Below, piece after piece: positions 50,979 to 59,620 of a stretch of 64,000 nt of DNA (position 1 is its first letter; every line of letters begins with the position of its first letter). Made by a program: the position numbers and the translations under genes. The stretch is from Pacificoceanicola sp049341065 (GTDB lineage: Bacteria; Pseudomonadota; Alphaproteobacteria; Rhodobacterales; Rhodobacteraceae): assembly GCF_049341065.1 (NCBI RefSeq), contig NZ_JBMPIX010000003.1:62001-126000 (forward strand), read 5' to 3'. Under the pieces are notes generated by a model. That model saw only the letters and a program-made list of their open reading frames with translations, was not told the DNA's origin and did not search any database.

Positions 50979-51976
50979 TGGTCGGCCCCGTCAACGCGAA
51001 ACCGCCCGTCCACTAACGACCAATTCCCGGCGGCCTTCTTCGCCAGTCTATCAGCGCGTTCGTTTCCGGTGGTTCCGTTGTGGCCCTTGACCCATTCAAC
51101 TCGGACCAGCGGGTGGGCGTCGATCAACTGGTCAATCCGTTGCCAGATTTCCATGTTCGCAACCGGCTTTCGGTCGCTTTGACCCGAAAAATCAGAGATT
51201 GTGAACACCGTGCCGGCAAAACTTTCGCCGTCTATCGTATTGAGCGAGGGGGAAGAGTTGTTCTGCAAGGCCTGTTGGATCTCTGCCGCATTCAGAAGCG
51301 CCGCACCGTCATAGTTGCCGGTGATCCGCTCAATCCCGCCGTCACTGCCCGCAAAATCGTCAATGCTGCTGTCTGGCAGGATATAGACCTCTAGCCGGGT
51401 GCCGCTGCCATCAACGATGTCATGCAACAGGGCAGAGTCAAAGCGCAGGCCGATTTCGACGGTTCCCAAGTGTTCACCATCGTCGGTCACCGGGCTGATG
51501 CCGCGAATGCCAAGGCCCGCGCGTCCACGTTCCAATCCGGCCAGGGGAACACTTTGCGCATTGGCCTGCACAACCATCTGCCGAAAGCCAGACAGGTCGT
51601 CGCCGTATTTGTCGGGATTGTGGACCCGGAGGATGGAAATGGCGTCTGGCGTGTGGAACTGGAATTGCGCGACGCCGGTGGCGTCTGACATGGCGGCGAA
51701 ATCCTTGACGAAAAGCCGGTGCAGGCCCTTGGTGTCAGCCTTGGAAACGGCACGTTGCACGCGCGGGATGGCGGCAATTGTCTGCGACATCGAAAGCGCA
51801 GTTTCGATACGCGAGTTCAGCCCGGCCAGCACGCGCGCCTGCATCTGCTTCAGCTCGCGGCTGCTGCCCTCGTCGATGAGCTTTTGCGTGCCAAGATAAA
51901 GCGGCGTCGCCACCAGCGCCACGGAGACGAAAGCACACACAAGAATAGCCCCAATGATCCGATACTTGAGCGACAT
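50975..51976 (-). CDS. Chimera: chemoreceptor N-terminus fused to RNase HI C-terminus
   Basis: 333 residues from ATG 51976 (GGAG upstream; a GTG at 51994 is possible). The first 265 or so are the N-terminus of a methyl-accepting chemotaxis protein: one transmembrane helix (RIIGAILVCAFVSVALVATP) and a periplasmic double-Cache-like sensor with LKQMQARVLAGLNSRIETAL. At about 51180 it switches in frame to RNase HI sequence (SDRKPVANMEIWQRIDQL, then EWVKGHNGTTGNERADRLAK). The second transmembrane helix, HAMP and signalling domains are gone, as are the first three RNase HI catalytic carboxylates. Neither activity should remain. It is best read as a fusion pseudogene that kept an open frame. Confidence 0.78.
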   Translation of the reverse strand: MSLKYRIIGAILVCAFVSVALVATPLYLGTQKLIDEGSSRELKQMQARVLAGLNSRIETALSMSQTIAAIPRVQRAVSKADTKGLHRLFVKDFAAMSDATGVAQFQFHTPDAISILRVHNPDKYGDDLSGFRQMVVQANAQSVPLAGLERGRAGLGIRGISPVTDDGEHLGTVEIGLRFDSALLHDIVDGSGTRLEVYILPDSSIDDFAGSDGGIERITGNYDGAALLNAAEIQQALQNNSSPSLNTIDGESFAGTVFTISDFSGQSDRKPVANMEIWQRIDQLIDAHPLVRVEWVKGHNGTTGNERADRLAKKAAGNWSLVDGRFRVDGADQ

Positions 51977-52044
51977 CGGCCAACACTCCCACACATTTTC
52001 CCGGAACCGGGGTAGCGCTTGAGGGCTTGATCAATCATGAACCG

Positions 52045-52281
52045 GCGCAGGCAGAGTACAAAGCGTTTGACTTCAATTGTAAAAATCCAGCCGCCGCGAG
52101 CTGCGGCGTTCTAATGGGCGCGATATAGTTGCCATTTAAATTCAGTTTCCAAGACGGTGTTCGCGCAGATTGACCGCTAGGGGACGGCACCACGGATTGC
52201 TCAAATTTTCGCGGAATTGCCTTGGCTTAAATCCTTTTCAGAGAGGATAGGCGGCCTTTGCAAGCCAAGGCCGCTGATGGG
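52045..52281. other. Intergenic region between chemoreceptor fragment and VWA gene
   Basis: No gene seen. It is more AT-rich than its surroundings. An inverted repeat GCGGCCTT/AAGGCCGC at 52251-52274 lies beside the VWA gene stop at 52282 and may be a weak terminator, but no T-run follows on the minus strand. The promoter of the chimeric gene should lie here; I could not pick a clear one. Confidence 0.4.
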
Positions 52282-53466
52282 TCAGGAGGACAAAAGCTTC
52301 ATACCGCGGTCGATCCCGTCCAGTGTCATGGGCACCATGCGGTTTTCAAAAATCTCGCGGATCATTTCGATGCTTTGGGTATAGCCCCAACGCTGCTCGG
52401 GCACCGGGTTCAACCACAGATGATCGCTCCACTGTGCCCGCGCACGCTCCAGCCAGACTTGTCCGGCCTCGGCGTTCCAATGTTCGTTGGCGCCGCCGGG
52501 ATAGGCAATTTCATAGGGCGACATGCTGGCATCCCCGACAAAGATGCATTTGTAGTCCGGTCCATAGGTGTTCAGCACTTCCCATGTGGGGGTCTGGTCA
52601 TTGTAGCGGCGCTTGTTGTCGCGCCAGACGCCTTCGTACAGACAGTTGTGGAAATAGTAGTATTCCAGATGCTTGAACTCGGCCCGTGCGGCGGAGAAAA
52701 GTTCTTCCACCATCTTGATGTACGGGTCCATTGAGCCACCCACATCCAGAAACAGCAGGACTTTCACCGCATTGTGCCGCTCGGGGCGGGTTTTGACGTC
52801 AAGATAGCCGTGTTCGGCGGTGGCGCGGATGGTGCCGTCAAGATCCAGCTCTTCCTCGGCGCCGCTCCTGGCCCAGCGGCGCAGTCGTTTCAGTGCCACC
52901 TTGATGTTGCGCGTGCCCAGTTCGACGCTGTCATCGAGATTTCGAAACTCTCTTTTGTCCCAGACTTTTACAGCCCTTTGATGACGCGATTCATTTTGTC
53001 CGATACGCACGCCTTCGGGGTTGTAGCCATAGGCTCCAAAGGGCGAAGTGCCCGCCGTGCCGATCCATTTGTTGCCGCCTTGATGGCGCCCCTGTTGCTC
53101 CTTGAGCCGCTCTTTCAGGGTTTCCATCAGCTTGTCGAACCCACCGAGCGAGTCGATCTCGGCCATTTCTTCCGGCGACAGATGCTTTTCCGCCATCTTC
53201 TTCAGCCAGTCGTCGGGCAGGTCAACGGCCTCAAGCACCTGCTCAAAACTGATCGCCTCAAGGCCCTTGAAGCTCGCCGCAAAGGCCTGATCGAAACGGT
53301 CAAGATGGCGTTCGTCTTTCACCATGGCGCTGCGGGCAAGATAGTAAAACGCCTCGACGTCATAGGTCGCAAGCCCTTTGCCGACGGCTTCGAGGAAGGT
53401 CAGGTATTCTCGCAGACTGACCGGGACACCGGCTTTGCGGAGATTTTCAAAGAAGGGAACGAACAT
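52282..53466 (-). CDS. VWA domain protein, CoxE-like
   Basis: 394 residues. The N-terminal half is a helical CoxE-type region (MFVPFFENLRKAGVPVSLRE). The C-terminal half is a von Willebrand A-like domain with LLFLDVGGSMDPYIKMVEE, where the first MIDAS serine is replaced by Gly, and CIFVGDASMSPYEI. Such proteins work with MoxR-type AAA+ ATPases as metal-dependent maturation chaperones; the likely partner is at 56855. It is cytosolic. The MFVPFFENL start at 53466 is family-typical. Confidence 0.85.
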   Translation of the reverse strand: MFVPFFENLRKAGVPVSLREYLTFLEAVGKGLATYDVEAFYYLARSAMVKDERHLDRFDQAFAASFKGLEAISFEQVLEAVDLPDDWLKKMAEKHLSPEEMAEIDSLGGFDKLMETLKERLKEQQGRHQGGNKWIGTAGTSPFGAYGYNPEGVRIGQNESRHQRAVKVWDKREFRNLDDSVELGTRNIKVALKRLRRWARSGAEEELDLDGTIRATAEHGYLDVKTRPERHNAVKVLLFLDVGGSMDPYIKMVEELFSAARAEFKHLEYYYFHNCLYEGVWRDNKRRYNDQTPTWEVLNTYGPDYKCIFVGDASMSPYEIAYPGGANEHWNAEAGQVWLERARAQWSDHLWLNPVPEQRWGYTQSIEMIREIFENRMVPMTLDGIDRGMKLLSS

Positions 53467-53545
53467 GCGCTGACACTAGGGCAGGGCGACGGCGACTGCA
53501 ATTGCGCGCAATCCGCCCCGGACATGATCCGGGGCGCGATGCCGG

Positions 53546-53710
53546 TCAGGCGAGTTTTTCGATACCGATGGTGGCAACCAACCCCACCAGCGCAAAGATG
53601 ATGGCGTAGACCGCCGCATATTGCGCGATATCCGCGAAGTTGCCTTTGCGACGGGCGGCTTTTGCCCCGCCGATGATGGCGCCCAGCAGGGCCCCGATGA
53701 TCACGATCAT
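53546..53710 (-). CDS. Small two-helix membrane protein
   Basis: 54 residues: MIVIIGALLGAIIGGAKAAR is the first hydrophobic segment with a GxxxG-like pattern, RRKGNFADIAQ a basic loop, and YAAVYAIIFALVGLVATIG the second. It overlaps the DUF2927 gene stop by four bases. Short proteins of this type are widespread in Rhodobacterales, sometimes named after apolipoprotein acyltransferase, which this length cannot support. Confidence 0.72.
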   Translation of the reverse strand: MIVIIGALLGAIIGGAKAARRKGNFADIAQYAAVYAIIFALVGLVATIGIEKLA

Positions 53711-55089
53711 AGCGCGCCACGTCTCCGTCTGAGGGGGCTGAGCGAGCCGATCTCGCGTAGTTTGGCCCGCACCGCCCAATCCGAGCCGAAGCCGTATCGT
53801 GCCCAGCCCAGACTGTCCAGCCGGACCTGACGGCCTTCGCTGACGCGGCCCGACATCTCGAGCGCTTCGGCGCGCAGCATCATCAGCGTCGCCAGCAGTG
53901 CGGCGTTCTCGTGCTGGGCGGCGGTACCCAGATGCGGAGAAATCAGGTAAAGCGCGTCTTCGGGGCGGTTGGCGCTGATGGCATAGGCGGCCAGTTGCGA
54001 AGCGACATAGGCGCGGTGCAGGCGGGTTTCCGGCGACGTGCCAAAGTAGCGTTGCGCCAGAACAAAGTGGTCCTGCGCGGCCTCGGGATCAATCGCTTGC
54101 AGCAATCGGCCCATGGCATAGTGCGAAAAGGCACGGCGGTGATCCGTCCAGCCCATGGCGGTGGCGACTTTCAGCGCTTCGGTGGCGGCATTGCGGCGCT
54201 CGGCGGGGCTGGCGCCCGGTCCAAGCGCGGTCTGCACGGCGTCGATCCAGACACGCGGGGTTTTCGACAGGCGGCGCGCCACACCATTTTGTCCGGCCGG
54301 GTTGATCCGCGCCAGAATGGCCGGCAGACGGTCCGCGACCTCGTTGCGGCTCATCCCGTTGTGCAGTTCGGGATCGTAATAGGCGCGAAGGATGAGCATA
54401 TCAAAGCCGGTCAGAACCGTGTGCACGTTGTCGTCGTTAAAGACGCTGTCGGGCAGGCGGTACAGATCGTTGAGCGGGCCAAGCGCCTGCGCCAGTTCTT
54501 CGTGCAGGCAATCGCGGGCCTCTTGCGGGCTGGCGTCATTGGGCAGGAAGATGGCCAGTCGCTGACGCGACTTGAGTCGCGACCAGCTGACCTTGTTCGA
54601 GCGGCGCGCGGCGGAATATTCCTTGAGCGAACTGACATTCGGCACGACGAAACAGGCGGCGGTCGGCAGGTTCTGGCGGATCTCGGCGCGGGTCACGGCC
54701 TGAATGGTGACATTGGCGGTGCCATTGTCGGTGCGGGATATGTCGATGCCTGCCTCGGTGCGCAACCGGTGCAAGAGACGGTTCAGGTCCGGCGCCAAGT
54801 TGGGCGGCGGGGTGCCGGTGACGCGCACGCGGATCGGTTCTTCAAAGCGCGTCATCCTTTGCAGGCCGCGTCCGCTTTCGAGCGAGAAGGCGAGGTCGAG
54901 GAAATCGCGCGCGATGTCCGAATTGGAGCCCATCGGCGGTGTCGGGCGCGGCACCGAAAAGCTTTTCATCGGCGGCAGGTTGCTTTCCAGCGAGGCCGCC
55001 GAGCGGGTGGTTGTGTCCGTGGGGGCCACCGGCATACAGGCGCCCAGCATCAGGTAAAGCGGAAGAATGTAACGTCTGGCTTTGCGCAT
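53707..55089 (-). CDS. DUF2927 lipoprotein
   Basis: 460 residues. A lipobox (LYLMLGACMP) follows the first 18 residues, so it is a lipoprotein. The middle contains the DUF2927 features: FEEPIRVRVTGTPPPNLAPD, ACFVVPNV, and DCLHEELAQALGPLNDLYRL, a metzincin-like HEExxQ arrangement. The C-terminal part is helical (HYAMGRLLQAIDPEAAQDHF) like TPR-type repeats. ATG 55089 overlaps the GNAT stop; GTG 55092 is possible. Proteolytic activity is speculation. Confidence 0.8.
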   Translation of the reverse strand: MRKARRYILPLYLMLGACMPVAPTDTTTRSAASLESNLPPMKSFSVPRPTPPMGSNSDIARDFLDLAFSLESGRGLQRMTRFEEPIRVRVTGTPPPNLAPDLNRLLHRLRTEAGIDISRTDNGTANVTIQAVTRAEIRQNLPTAACFVVPNVSSLKEYSAARRSNKVSWSRLKSRQRLAIFLPNDASPQEARDCLHEELAQALGPLNDLYRLPDSVFNDDNVHTVLTGFDMLILRAYYDPELHNGMSRNEVADRLPAILARINPAGQNGVARRLSKTPRVWIDAVQTALGPGASPAERRNAATEALKVATAMGWTDHRRAFSHYAMGRLLQAIDPEAAQDHFVLAQRYFGTSPETRLHRAYVASQLAAYAISANRPEDALYLISPHLGTAAQHENAALLATLMMLRAEALEMSGRVSEGRQVRLDSLGWARYGFGSDWAVRAKLREIGSLSPLRRRRGAL

Positions 55090-55544
55090 CACGGCCTCTG
55101 GTATTTGATGAAAGGGGTGACGACGCCGATCCGATCATAAAGAAGACGGGCGGTGTCGTTGAACTCCTGAGTCAACCAGTAGACAGTGGGGGCGCCGTGA
55201 TCGTCGGCGGCCTGATAGACCGCTTCGATCAAGGCACGGCCAATCCCTTTTCCGCGCACGGAGGGGGCAGCGTAGAGGTCTTGCAGATAGCAGACCTCTT
55301 CGATTTTCCAGCCGTGACGATGGAAGAGATAGTGCACCAGCCCCACGACACGCCCATCCACCTCAGCGACCATGCCGCTGAAGTCACGAGGATCATCCCC
55401 CAAGAGGCGCGCGAACAAGGTCTGGTAGACCTCTTCGCTGACCGTGCTGTTGTAGAAGTCCAGATAGGCTTTCCACAGCTCACGCCATATAGGTTCGTCC
55501 TCGTCGCGCAGGGCGCGAACGATTACATCGTCGGTTTGGGACAC
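55089..55544 (-). CDS. GNAT family N-acetyltransferase
   Basis: 151 residues. The acetyl-CoA-binding motif A is visible as YAAPSVRGKGIGRALIEAVY, preceded by GLVHYLFHRHG and followed by YWLTQEFNDTARLLYDRIG (motif B). The WKIEEVCYLQDLYAAP context resembles GNATs that acetylate diamines or thialysine. The substrate is undetermined. It overlaps the DUF2927 gene by the TGATG junction and heads that small minus-strand operon. Confidence 0.85.
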   Translation of the reverse strand: MSQTDDVIVRALRDEDEPIWRELWKAYLDFYNSTVSEEVYQTLFARLLGDDPRDFSGMVAEVDGRVVGLVHYLFHRHGWKIEEVCYLQDLYAAPSVRGKGIGRALIEAVYQAADDHGAPTVYWLTQEFNDTARLLYDRIGVVTPFIKYQRP

Positions 55545-55887
55545 TTTAAGAAGCCTGCCTGCTCGTTGTTTTACTCAGATGTTCAAGACATCCGGTGTTT
55601 TTCTGTCCTCTGTGGGGACACTATAGGGCGAAAGATTGGTTTTTGCACAGAGGCTGATTCGGCGGGTTGGGATTTTTTTCGAGGCTCCGCCCGTAATGGC
55701 TATAAGTCCATTAAATCAAGGGGTTGATCTGTGCAGTCATGCAACAATCACGCCGGGTCTTTGGCATTGTTGCGGCAACAACCATGGCGGCATTGCGGCT
55801 TTTGCGACCCGAAAGCGCGCTATTGTCGCTGTTTTGGGAACGATAGGGTTAACCTTTATGCCTCGCGCGTTGACCAGCAGACAAACG
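55545..55887. other. Intergenic region without confident gene
   Basis: It separates the GNAT gene from the AEC transporter, both on the minus strand. It is AT-richer than average with several T-runs. A 35-codon plus-strand frame at 55739-55846 (starting MQQSRRVFGIVAATTMAALR) has a plausible look but no good ribosome-binding site. GCAACAAT and ATTGTTGC around 55742-55776 can form a stem. Nothing else is seen. Confidence 0.35.
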
Positions 55888-56790
55888 TCACGCCAGCGCC
55901 GCGAGCGAGATCAGCGACAGCAGGCTGGTCCAGATAATCACCGGGGCAATGGCATCGGTGCGCACGCCATGAAGCATCGCGAGGGCGAAGGCCATGGCGC
56001 CCGACGGGCCTGCGGAATTCAGGAGAAACAGCTTGTTCCAGTCTTCGGGCAGCGGCGCGACATGCAAGGCGGCCCAGACCAGCAGGGGAAAGGCCAAAAG
56101 CTTGATGCCTGAAATCGCCATGACCGTGGGCGTCGGCAGGATGGCATGGCTGGACAGGATCACACCAAGCGCAAAAAGCGTCAACGGCGCGGCGCCGGCC
56201 CCGGCGAAATGCATGGCGGTCAAAAGCGGTTCGGGCACGGGCAGGGCGATCAGATTGGCCATGGATCCCAGCACAATGGCGATCAGAACCGGGTTCGAGG
56301 CTACCCGCCGCAGCGAGTCCATCGGCTTGGCCCGCCGATTGGCCATCAGATCGGTTGTGACGATGAAGAAGGCAAAGGTCACAGAGGCATCCCACGCGAC
56401 GATGGCAGTGATCGGCAGGGCGGCGGCCCCTCCATAGATCAAGGTGGAGATCGGGTAGATATAGAGCAGTGAATTGACGAAGACCGTGGCCATGGCCAAA
56501 AGCCAGCTTTCCACGGTGTCGCGGCCAAAGACGCGGCGGGCAACGACAAAGGCTATGATGAACGTGCCGGTCTGACACAGCGCATAGATCACCAGCGCAT
56601 CGAAGCGGAAGGCACTGAGGTCGACGCTTGCAATCAGGGGCAGGATCAGGGCCGGTTGCAACACCAGAAAGGCCACGCGATTGACTGCGGCGGCCTCGTC
56701 CCGGCTGATCTTGCCAAAACGTCCCAGCAAGAACCCGAGCGCCAGCATGGAAAACACCGGCAGAATGTTGTGCGTCAGAACGTGCAGCAT
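55888..56790 (-). CDS. AEC (auxin efflux carrier) family transporter
   Basis: About 300 residues and ten hydrophobic segments in two homologous halves. Motifs are NILPVFSMLALGFLLGRFG in helix 1, FVNSLLYIYPISTLIYGG with the helix-breaking centre, and the mirrored NSAGPSGAMAFALAML. It is an inner-membrane secondary transporter for organic anions such as malate or malonate, or for related compounds. ATG 56790 has GGAAG eight bases upstream; ATG 56805 is the alternative. Confidence 0.85.
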   Translation of the reverse strand: MLHVLTHNILPVFSMLALGFLLGRFGKISRDEAAAVNRVAFLVLQPALILPLIASVDLSAFRFDALVIYALCQTGTFIIAFVVARRVFGRDTVESWLLAMATVFVNSLLYIYPISTLIYGGAAALPITAIVAWDASVTFAFFIVTTDLMANRRAKPMDSLRRVASNPVLIAIVLGSMANLIALPVPEPLLTAMHFAGAGAAPLTLFALGVILSSHAILPTPTVMAISGIKLLAFPLLVWAALHVAPLPEDWNKLFLLNSAGPSGAMAFALAMLHGVRTDAIAPVIIWTSLLSLISLAALA

Positions 56791-56854
56791 CAGGCTTGCT
56801 TCCATGCGCCCCGGCTGAGCCAAGGCTCAGCGGCCCGCCCTCCAGCCGCGCCTG

Positions 56855-57694
56855 TCATCGTTGGCGTCGTGCCATGAAGGCCAGCCGTTCGAACAAATGC
56901 ACGTCCTGTTCATTCTTCAGAAGTGCCCCGTGCAGCTTGGGCAGGGCGTCGGTGCCTTCGCGGCGCAGGTCCGCCGCGTCCATATCCTCGGCCAGCAGAA
57001 GTTTGAGCCAGTCCAGCACCTCGGAGGTGGAAGGTTTCTTCTTCAGCCCCGTCTGCTCACGCAGTTCGTAGAACTGGGTGAGGGCGGTGGTCAGCAGGCT
57101 TTCCTTGATGCCGGGATGATGAACCTCGACGATCTTGCGCAGCACGTCGGGTTCGGGGAACTTGATGTAGTGGAAAAAGCAACGGCGCAGAAAGGCGTCC
57201 GGCAATTCCTTTTCGTTGTTCGAGGTGATGATCACGATAGGGCGGACGAGCGCGCGCACGGTTTCGCCGGTCTCGTAGACGTGGAACTCCATCTTGTCGA
57301 GTTCCTGCAGCAGATCGTTCGGAAATTCGATATCCGCCTTGTCGATTTCGTCGATCAGCAGGACCACCTTGCCGGTGGCCTCGAAGGCCTGCCACAGCTT
57401 GCCTTTGCGAATGTAGTTGCGCACATCGTTGACGCGTTCGTCGCCCAATTGGCTATCGCGCAGGCGCGAAACGGCATCATATTCATAGAGGCCTTGCTGG
57501 GCCTTGGTTGTCGATTTGATGTTCCATTCGATCATCGGCAGGCCCAAAGCGTTTGCAACCTGACGGGCAAGCTCGGTCTTGCCGGTGCCCGGTTCCCCTT
57601 TGACCAGCAGGGGGCGTTCCAACGTCACGGCAGCGTTGACCGCCATGGTCAGATCGTCGGTTGCGACATAGCTTTCGGTTCCATCAAATCGCAT
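56855..57694 (-). CDS. MoxR-family AAA+ ATPase (CoxD-like)
   Basis: 279 residues. MRFDGTESYVATDDLTMAVN is followed by Walker A VKGEPGTGKTELARQ, Walker B VLLIDEIDKAD, sensor-1 IVIITSNNEKELP and the arginine-bearing RRCFFHYI. MoxR ATPases partner with VWA proteins to remodel metalloenzymes; the VWA gene at 52282 is the obvious partner, although four genes lie between. ATG 57694 follows GAGGAAAGCGTTG and is preferred over ATG 57724. Confidence 0.9.
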   Translation of the reverse strand: MRFDGTESYVATDDLTMAVNAAVTLERPLLVKGEPGTGKTELARQVANALGLPMIEWNIKSTTKAQQGLYEYDAVSRLRDSQLGDERVNDVRNYIRKGKLWQAFEATGKVVLLIDEIDKADIEFPNDLLQELDKMEFHVYETGETVRALVRPIVIITSNNEKELPDAFLRRCFFHYIKFPEPDVLRKIVEVHHPGIKESLLTTALTQFYELREQTGLKKKPSTSEVLDWLKLLLAEDMDAADLRREGTDALPKLHGALLKNEQDVHLFERLAFMARRQR

Positions 57695-57827
57695 CAACGC
57701 TTTCCTCACGATTGGTTTCATCACAAGCCCCTAAATCGCCATTTTTCGTCGCTATTGTGTAGTGACATCCCTCGGGGCTTGGGTTAAGTGCACGGCATAG
57801 GGGTGCCAGATATCTGAGGAAATTACC

Positions 57828-58283
57828 ATGGCGGATATTGGCGTTGACGAGGAAGCGAAGATGAAAGCTGAAAGTTTTCTTCCCGATGACTATCGTCCAG
57901 CCGAAGATGAACCTTTCATGAACGACAAGCAGCTGGAATATTTCCGGCGGAAGCTTTTGACGTGGAAACAGGACATTCTCGCTGACAGCCGGGATACCAT
58001 TGAAACGCTGCAGGAAGGGACGCGGAATATTCCCGATGTCACCGACCGTGCCAGCGAAGAAACAGATCGCGCGCTGGAATTGCGCACGCGGGATCGCCAG
58101 CGCAAGCTGGTCGCCAAGATCGATTCGGCTCTGCGACGCATTGAAGAAGGCGAATATGGCTACTGCGAAGTGACCGGTGAACCAATCAGCCTGAAGCGGC
58201 TGGATGCGCGTCCGATCGCAACCATGAGCCTTGAGGCGCAAGAGCGTCACGAGCGCCGTGAAAAAGTCCATCGCGACGACTGA
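57828..58283 (+). CDS. dksA: RNA polymerase-binding protein DksA, cysteine-poor
   Basis: With ppGpp, DksA inserts into the RNA polymerase secondary channel to adjust initiation at stable-RNA and amino-acid promoters. 151 residues. The coiled-coil tip motif DxxDxA is intact in NIPDVTDRASEETD. Of the four zinc-finger cysteines only the first remains (YCEVTGEPI, and later ATMSLEAQ where CxxC is expected), so no zinc site can form. Such zinc-free DksA is known from Rhodobacter sphaeroides. An intrinsic terminator follows. Confidence 0.93.
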   Translation: MADIGVDEEAKMKAESFLPDDYRPAEDEPFMNDKQLEYFRRKLLTWKQDILADSRDTIETLQEGTRNIPDVTDRASEETDRALELRTRDRQRKLVAKIDSALRRIEEGEYGYCEVTGEPISLKRLDARPIATMSLEAQERHERREKVHRDD

Positions 58284-58310
58284 CCGCAGGGTCATTGGGC
58301 AAATTTAAGG

Positions 58311-58338
58311 ACGCCGGGGCTTTTGCTCCGGCGTTTTT
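58311..58338 (+). terminator. Intrinsic terminator of dksA
   Basis: ACGCCGG (58311-58317) and CCGGCGT (58328-58334) form a 7-bp stem with a 10-base loop, with five T from 58334. It ends 18 bases before the monooxygenase start. Confidence 0.85.
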
Positions 58339-58355
58339 ACATCAAGATCGGGCAG

Positions 58356-59531
58356 ATGATATTGAACGGCAAGCATATCACCGTCCTTGGCGGCGGGATT
58401 GGCGGATTGGCGACGGCGCTGGCCTGTGCGCAGCGCGGCGCCAAGGTGCGTGTGCTGGAGCAGGCCGAAGCGATCACCGAGGTCGGCGCGGGCATTCAGG
58501 TCAGCCCGAACGGGTTGCGTGTCATCGAGGCTTTGGGGCTGGCCGAGTCATTTAAGGCGATCTCTGTTCAGGGCAGGGCAGTGTCCTTGCGCGATCACAG
58601 GCTGGGCCGCGAAGTGTTGCGGCTGGATCTGGGGCTGTTGCCCGCCGATCAGGATTATCGATTTGTACACCGGGCCGATCTGATTGATCTTCTGGCGTCG
58701 CGAACGCGCCAGGCTGGCATCAAGGTTCGGTTACTGCAAAGGGGTCTGTCAGTGACGCCCGGCGCGCCTGCCTCTGTCGAGCTGGCCAATGGTGACCGGG
58801 TGAAGGATGATCTGATCGTCGGCGCCGATGGCTTGCATTCGGTTGTGCGGCCCGCGTTGAACAGCGCGGCCAAGCCGTTCTTCACCCGGCAGGTGGCCTG
58901 GCGGGCAATCGTGCCGAATGTGACCGGTCACCCGAACGAGGCATGGGTCCACATGGGGCCCGGGCGCCATCTGGTCAGCTACCCTTTGCGCGGCGGCAGC
59001 ATGGTCAACATCGTCGGCGCCGAAGAGCGTATCGCATGGGCCGAGGAAGGCTGGTCGCATCGCGGCGATCCCGATCAGATGCGGTGGGTGTTCGCGGGGT
59101 TTGGCGGTCCGATCCGGGGGCTTCTGGATCAGGTGAATGAGGTCAGCCTTTGGGGGCTGTATCGGCACCCTGTCGCTCGGAACTGGTACGGTCAGGGGCT
59201 TGCGCTCATGGGCGATGCCGCCCACCCGACTTTACCGTTCTTGGCGCAGGGGGCGAACATGGCGCTTGAGGATGCCTGGGTTCTGGCGACCTGTCTGGAC
59301 AAAGAGAGCGAGCAAGACCAAGCGCTGGCCATGTATCAGGCGCGGCGGCGCGATCGTGTGGCCCGGGCGATTGCCGCGGCCAATGGCAATGCGTGGAAAT
59401 ATCACCTGCGCAATCCTCTGGTGCGCGGTGTGGCGCATCTTGGGTTGGGGGTGATGGGGCGTTTGGCGCCGGCAAAGATGTTGCACCAATTCGATTGGCT
59501 TTATGCGCACGATGTGACCGCGTCAGGTTGA
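58356..59531 (+). CDS. FAD-dependent monooxygenase (salicylate hydroxylase-like)
   Basis: 391 residues. The N-terminal dinucleotide fold ITVLGGGIGGLATALACAQR with its acidic strand end (VRVLEQAE), the DLIVGADGLHSVVR motif that binds both FAD and NAD(P)H, and GDAAHPTLPFLAQGANMALE with the flavin ribityl-binding Asp define a class A aromatic hydroxylase. The substrate is unknown; 3-hydroxybenzoate or salicylate hydroxylases are the nearest types. ATG 58356 begins the conserved sequence. No aromatic ring-cleavage genes are nearby. Confidence 0.87.
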   Translation: MILNGKHITVLGGGIGGLATALACAQRGAKVRVLEQAEAITEVGAGIQVSPNGLRVIEALGLAESFKAISVQGRAVSLRDHRLGREVLRLDLGLLPADQDYRFVHRADLIDLLASRTRQAGIKVRLLQRGLSVTPGAPASVELANGDRVKDDLIVGADGLHSVVRPALNSAAKPFFTRQVAWRAIVPNVTGHPNEAWVHMGPGRHLVSYPLRGGSMVNIVGAEERIAWAEEGWSHRGDPDQMRWVFAGFGGPIRGLLDQVNEVSLWGLYRHPVARNWYGQGLALMGDAAHPTLPFLAQGANMALEDAWVLATCLDKESEQDQALAMYQARRRDRVARAIAAANGNAWKYHLRNPLVRGVAHLGLGVMGRLAPAKMLHQFDWLYAHDVTASG

Positions 59532-59620
59532 GCCTGCGATACCATGACGACAGCAGCACTATTGGAGGGGGCGACGCGGGCGGGATACATGATAGAACGT
59601 CAGGCAAGGAGGATCGGCTG

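Noticed and set aside
52020..52036. An FNR-type box (TTGATCAATCATGAA) near the chemoreceptor start
   Set aside because: The half-site spacing does not fit TTGAT-N4-ATCAA, so the resemblance is superficial.
55739..55846. A 35-codon plus-strand gene starting MQQSRRVFG
   Set aside because: No ribosome-binding site at the right distance and no supporting neighbour; kept only as a note in the intergenic entry.
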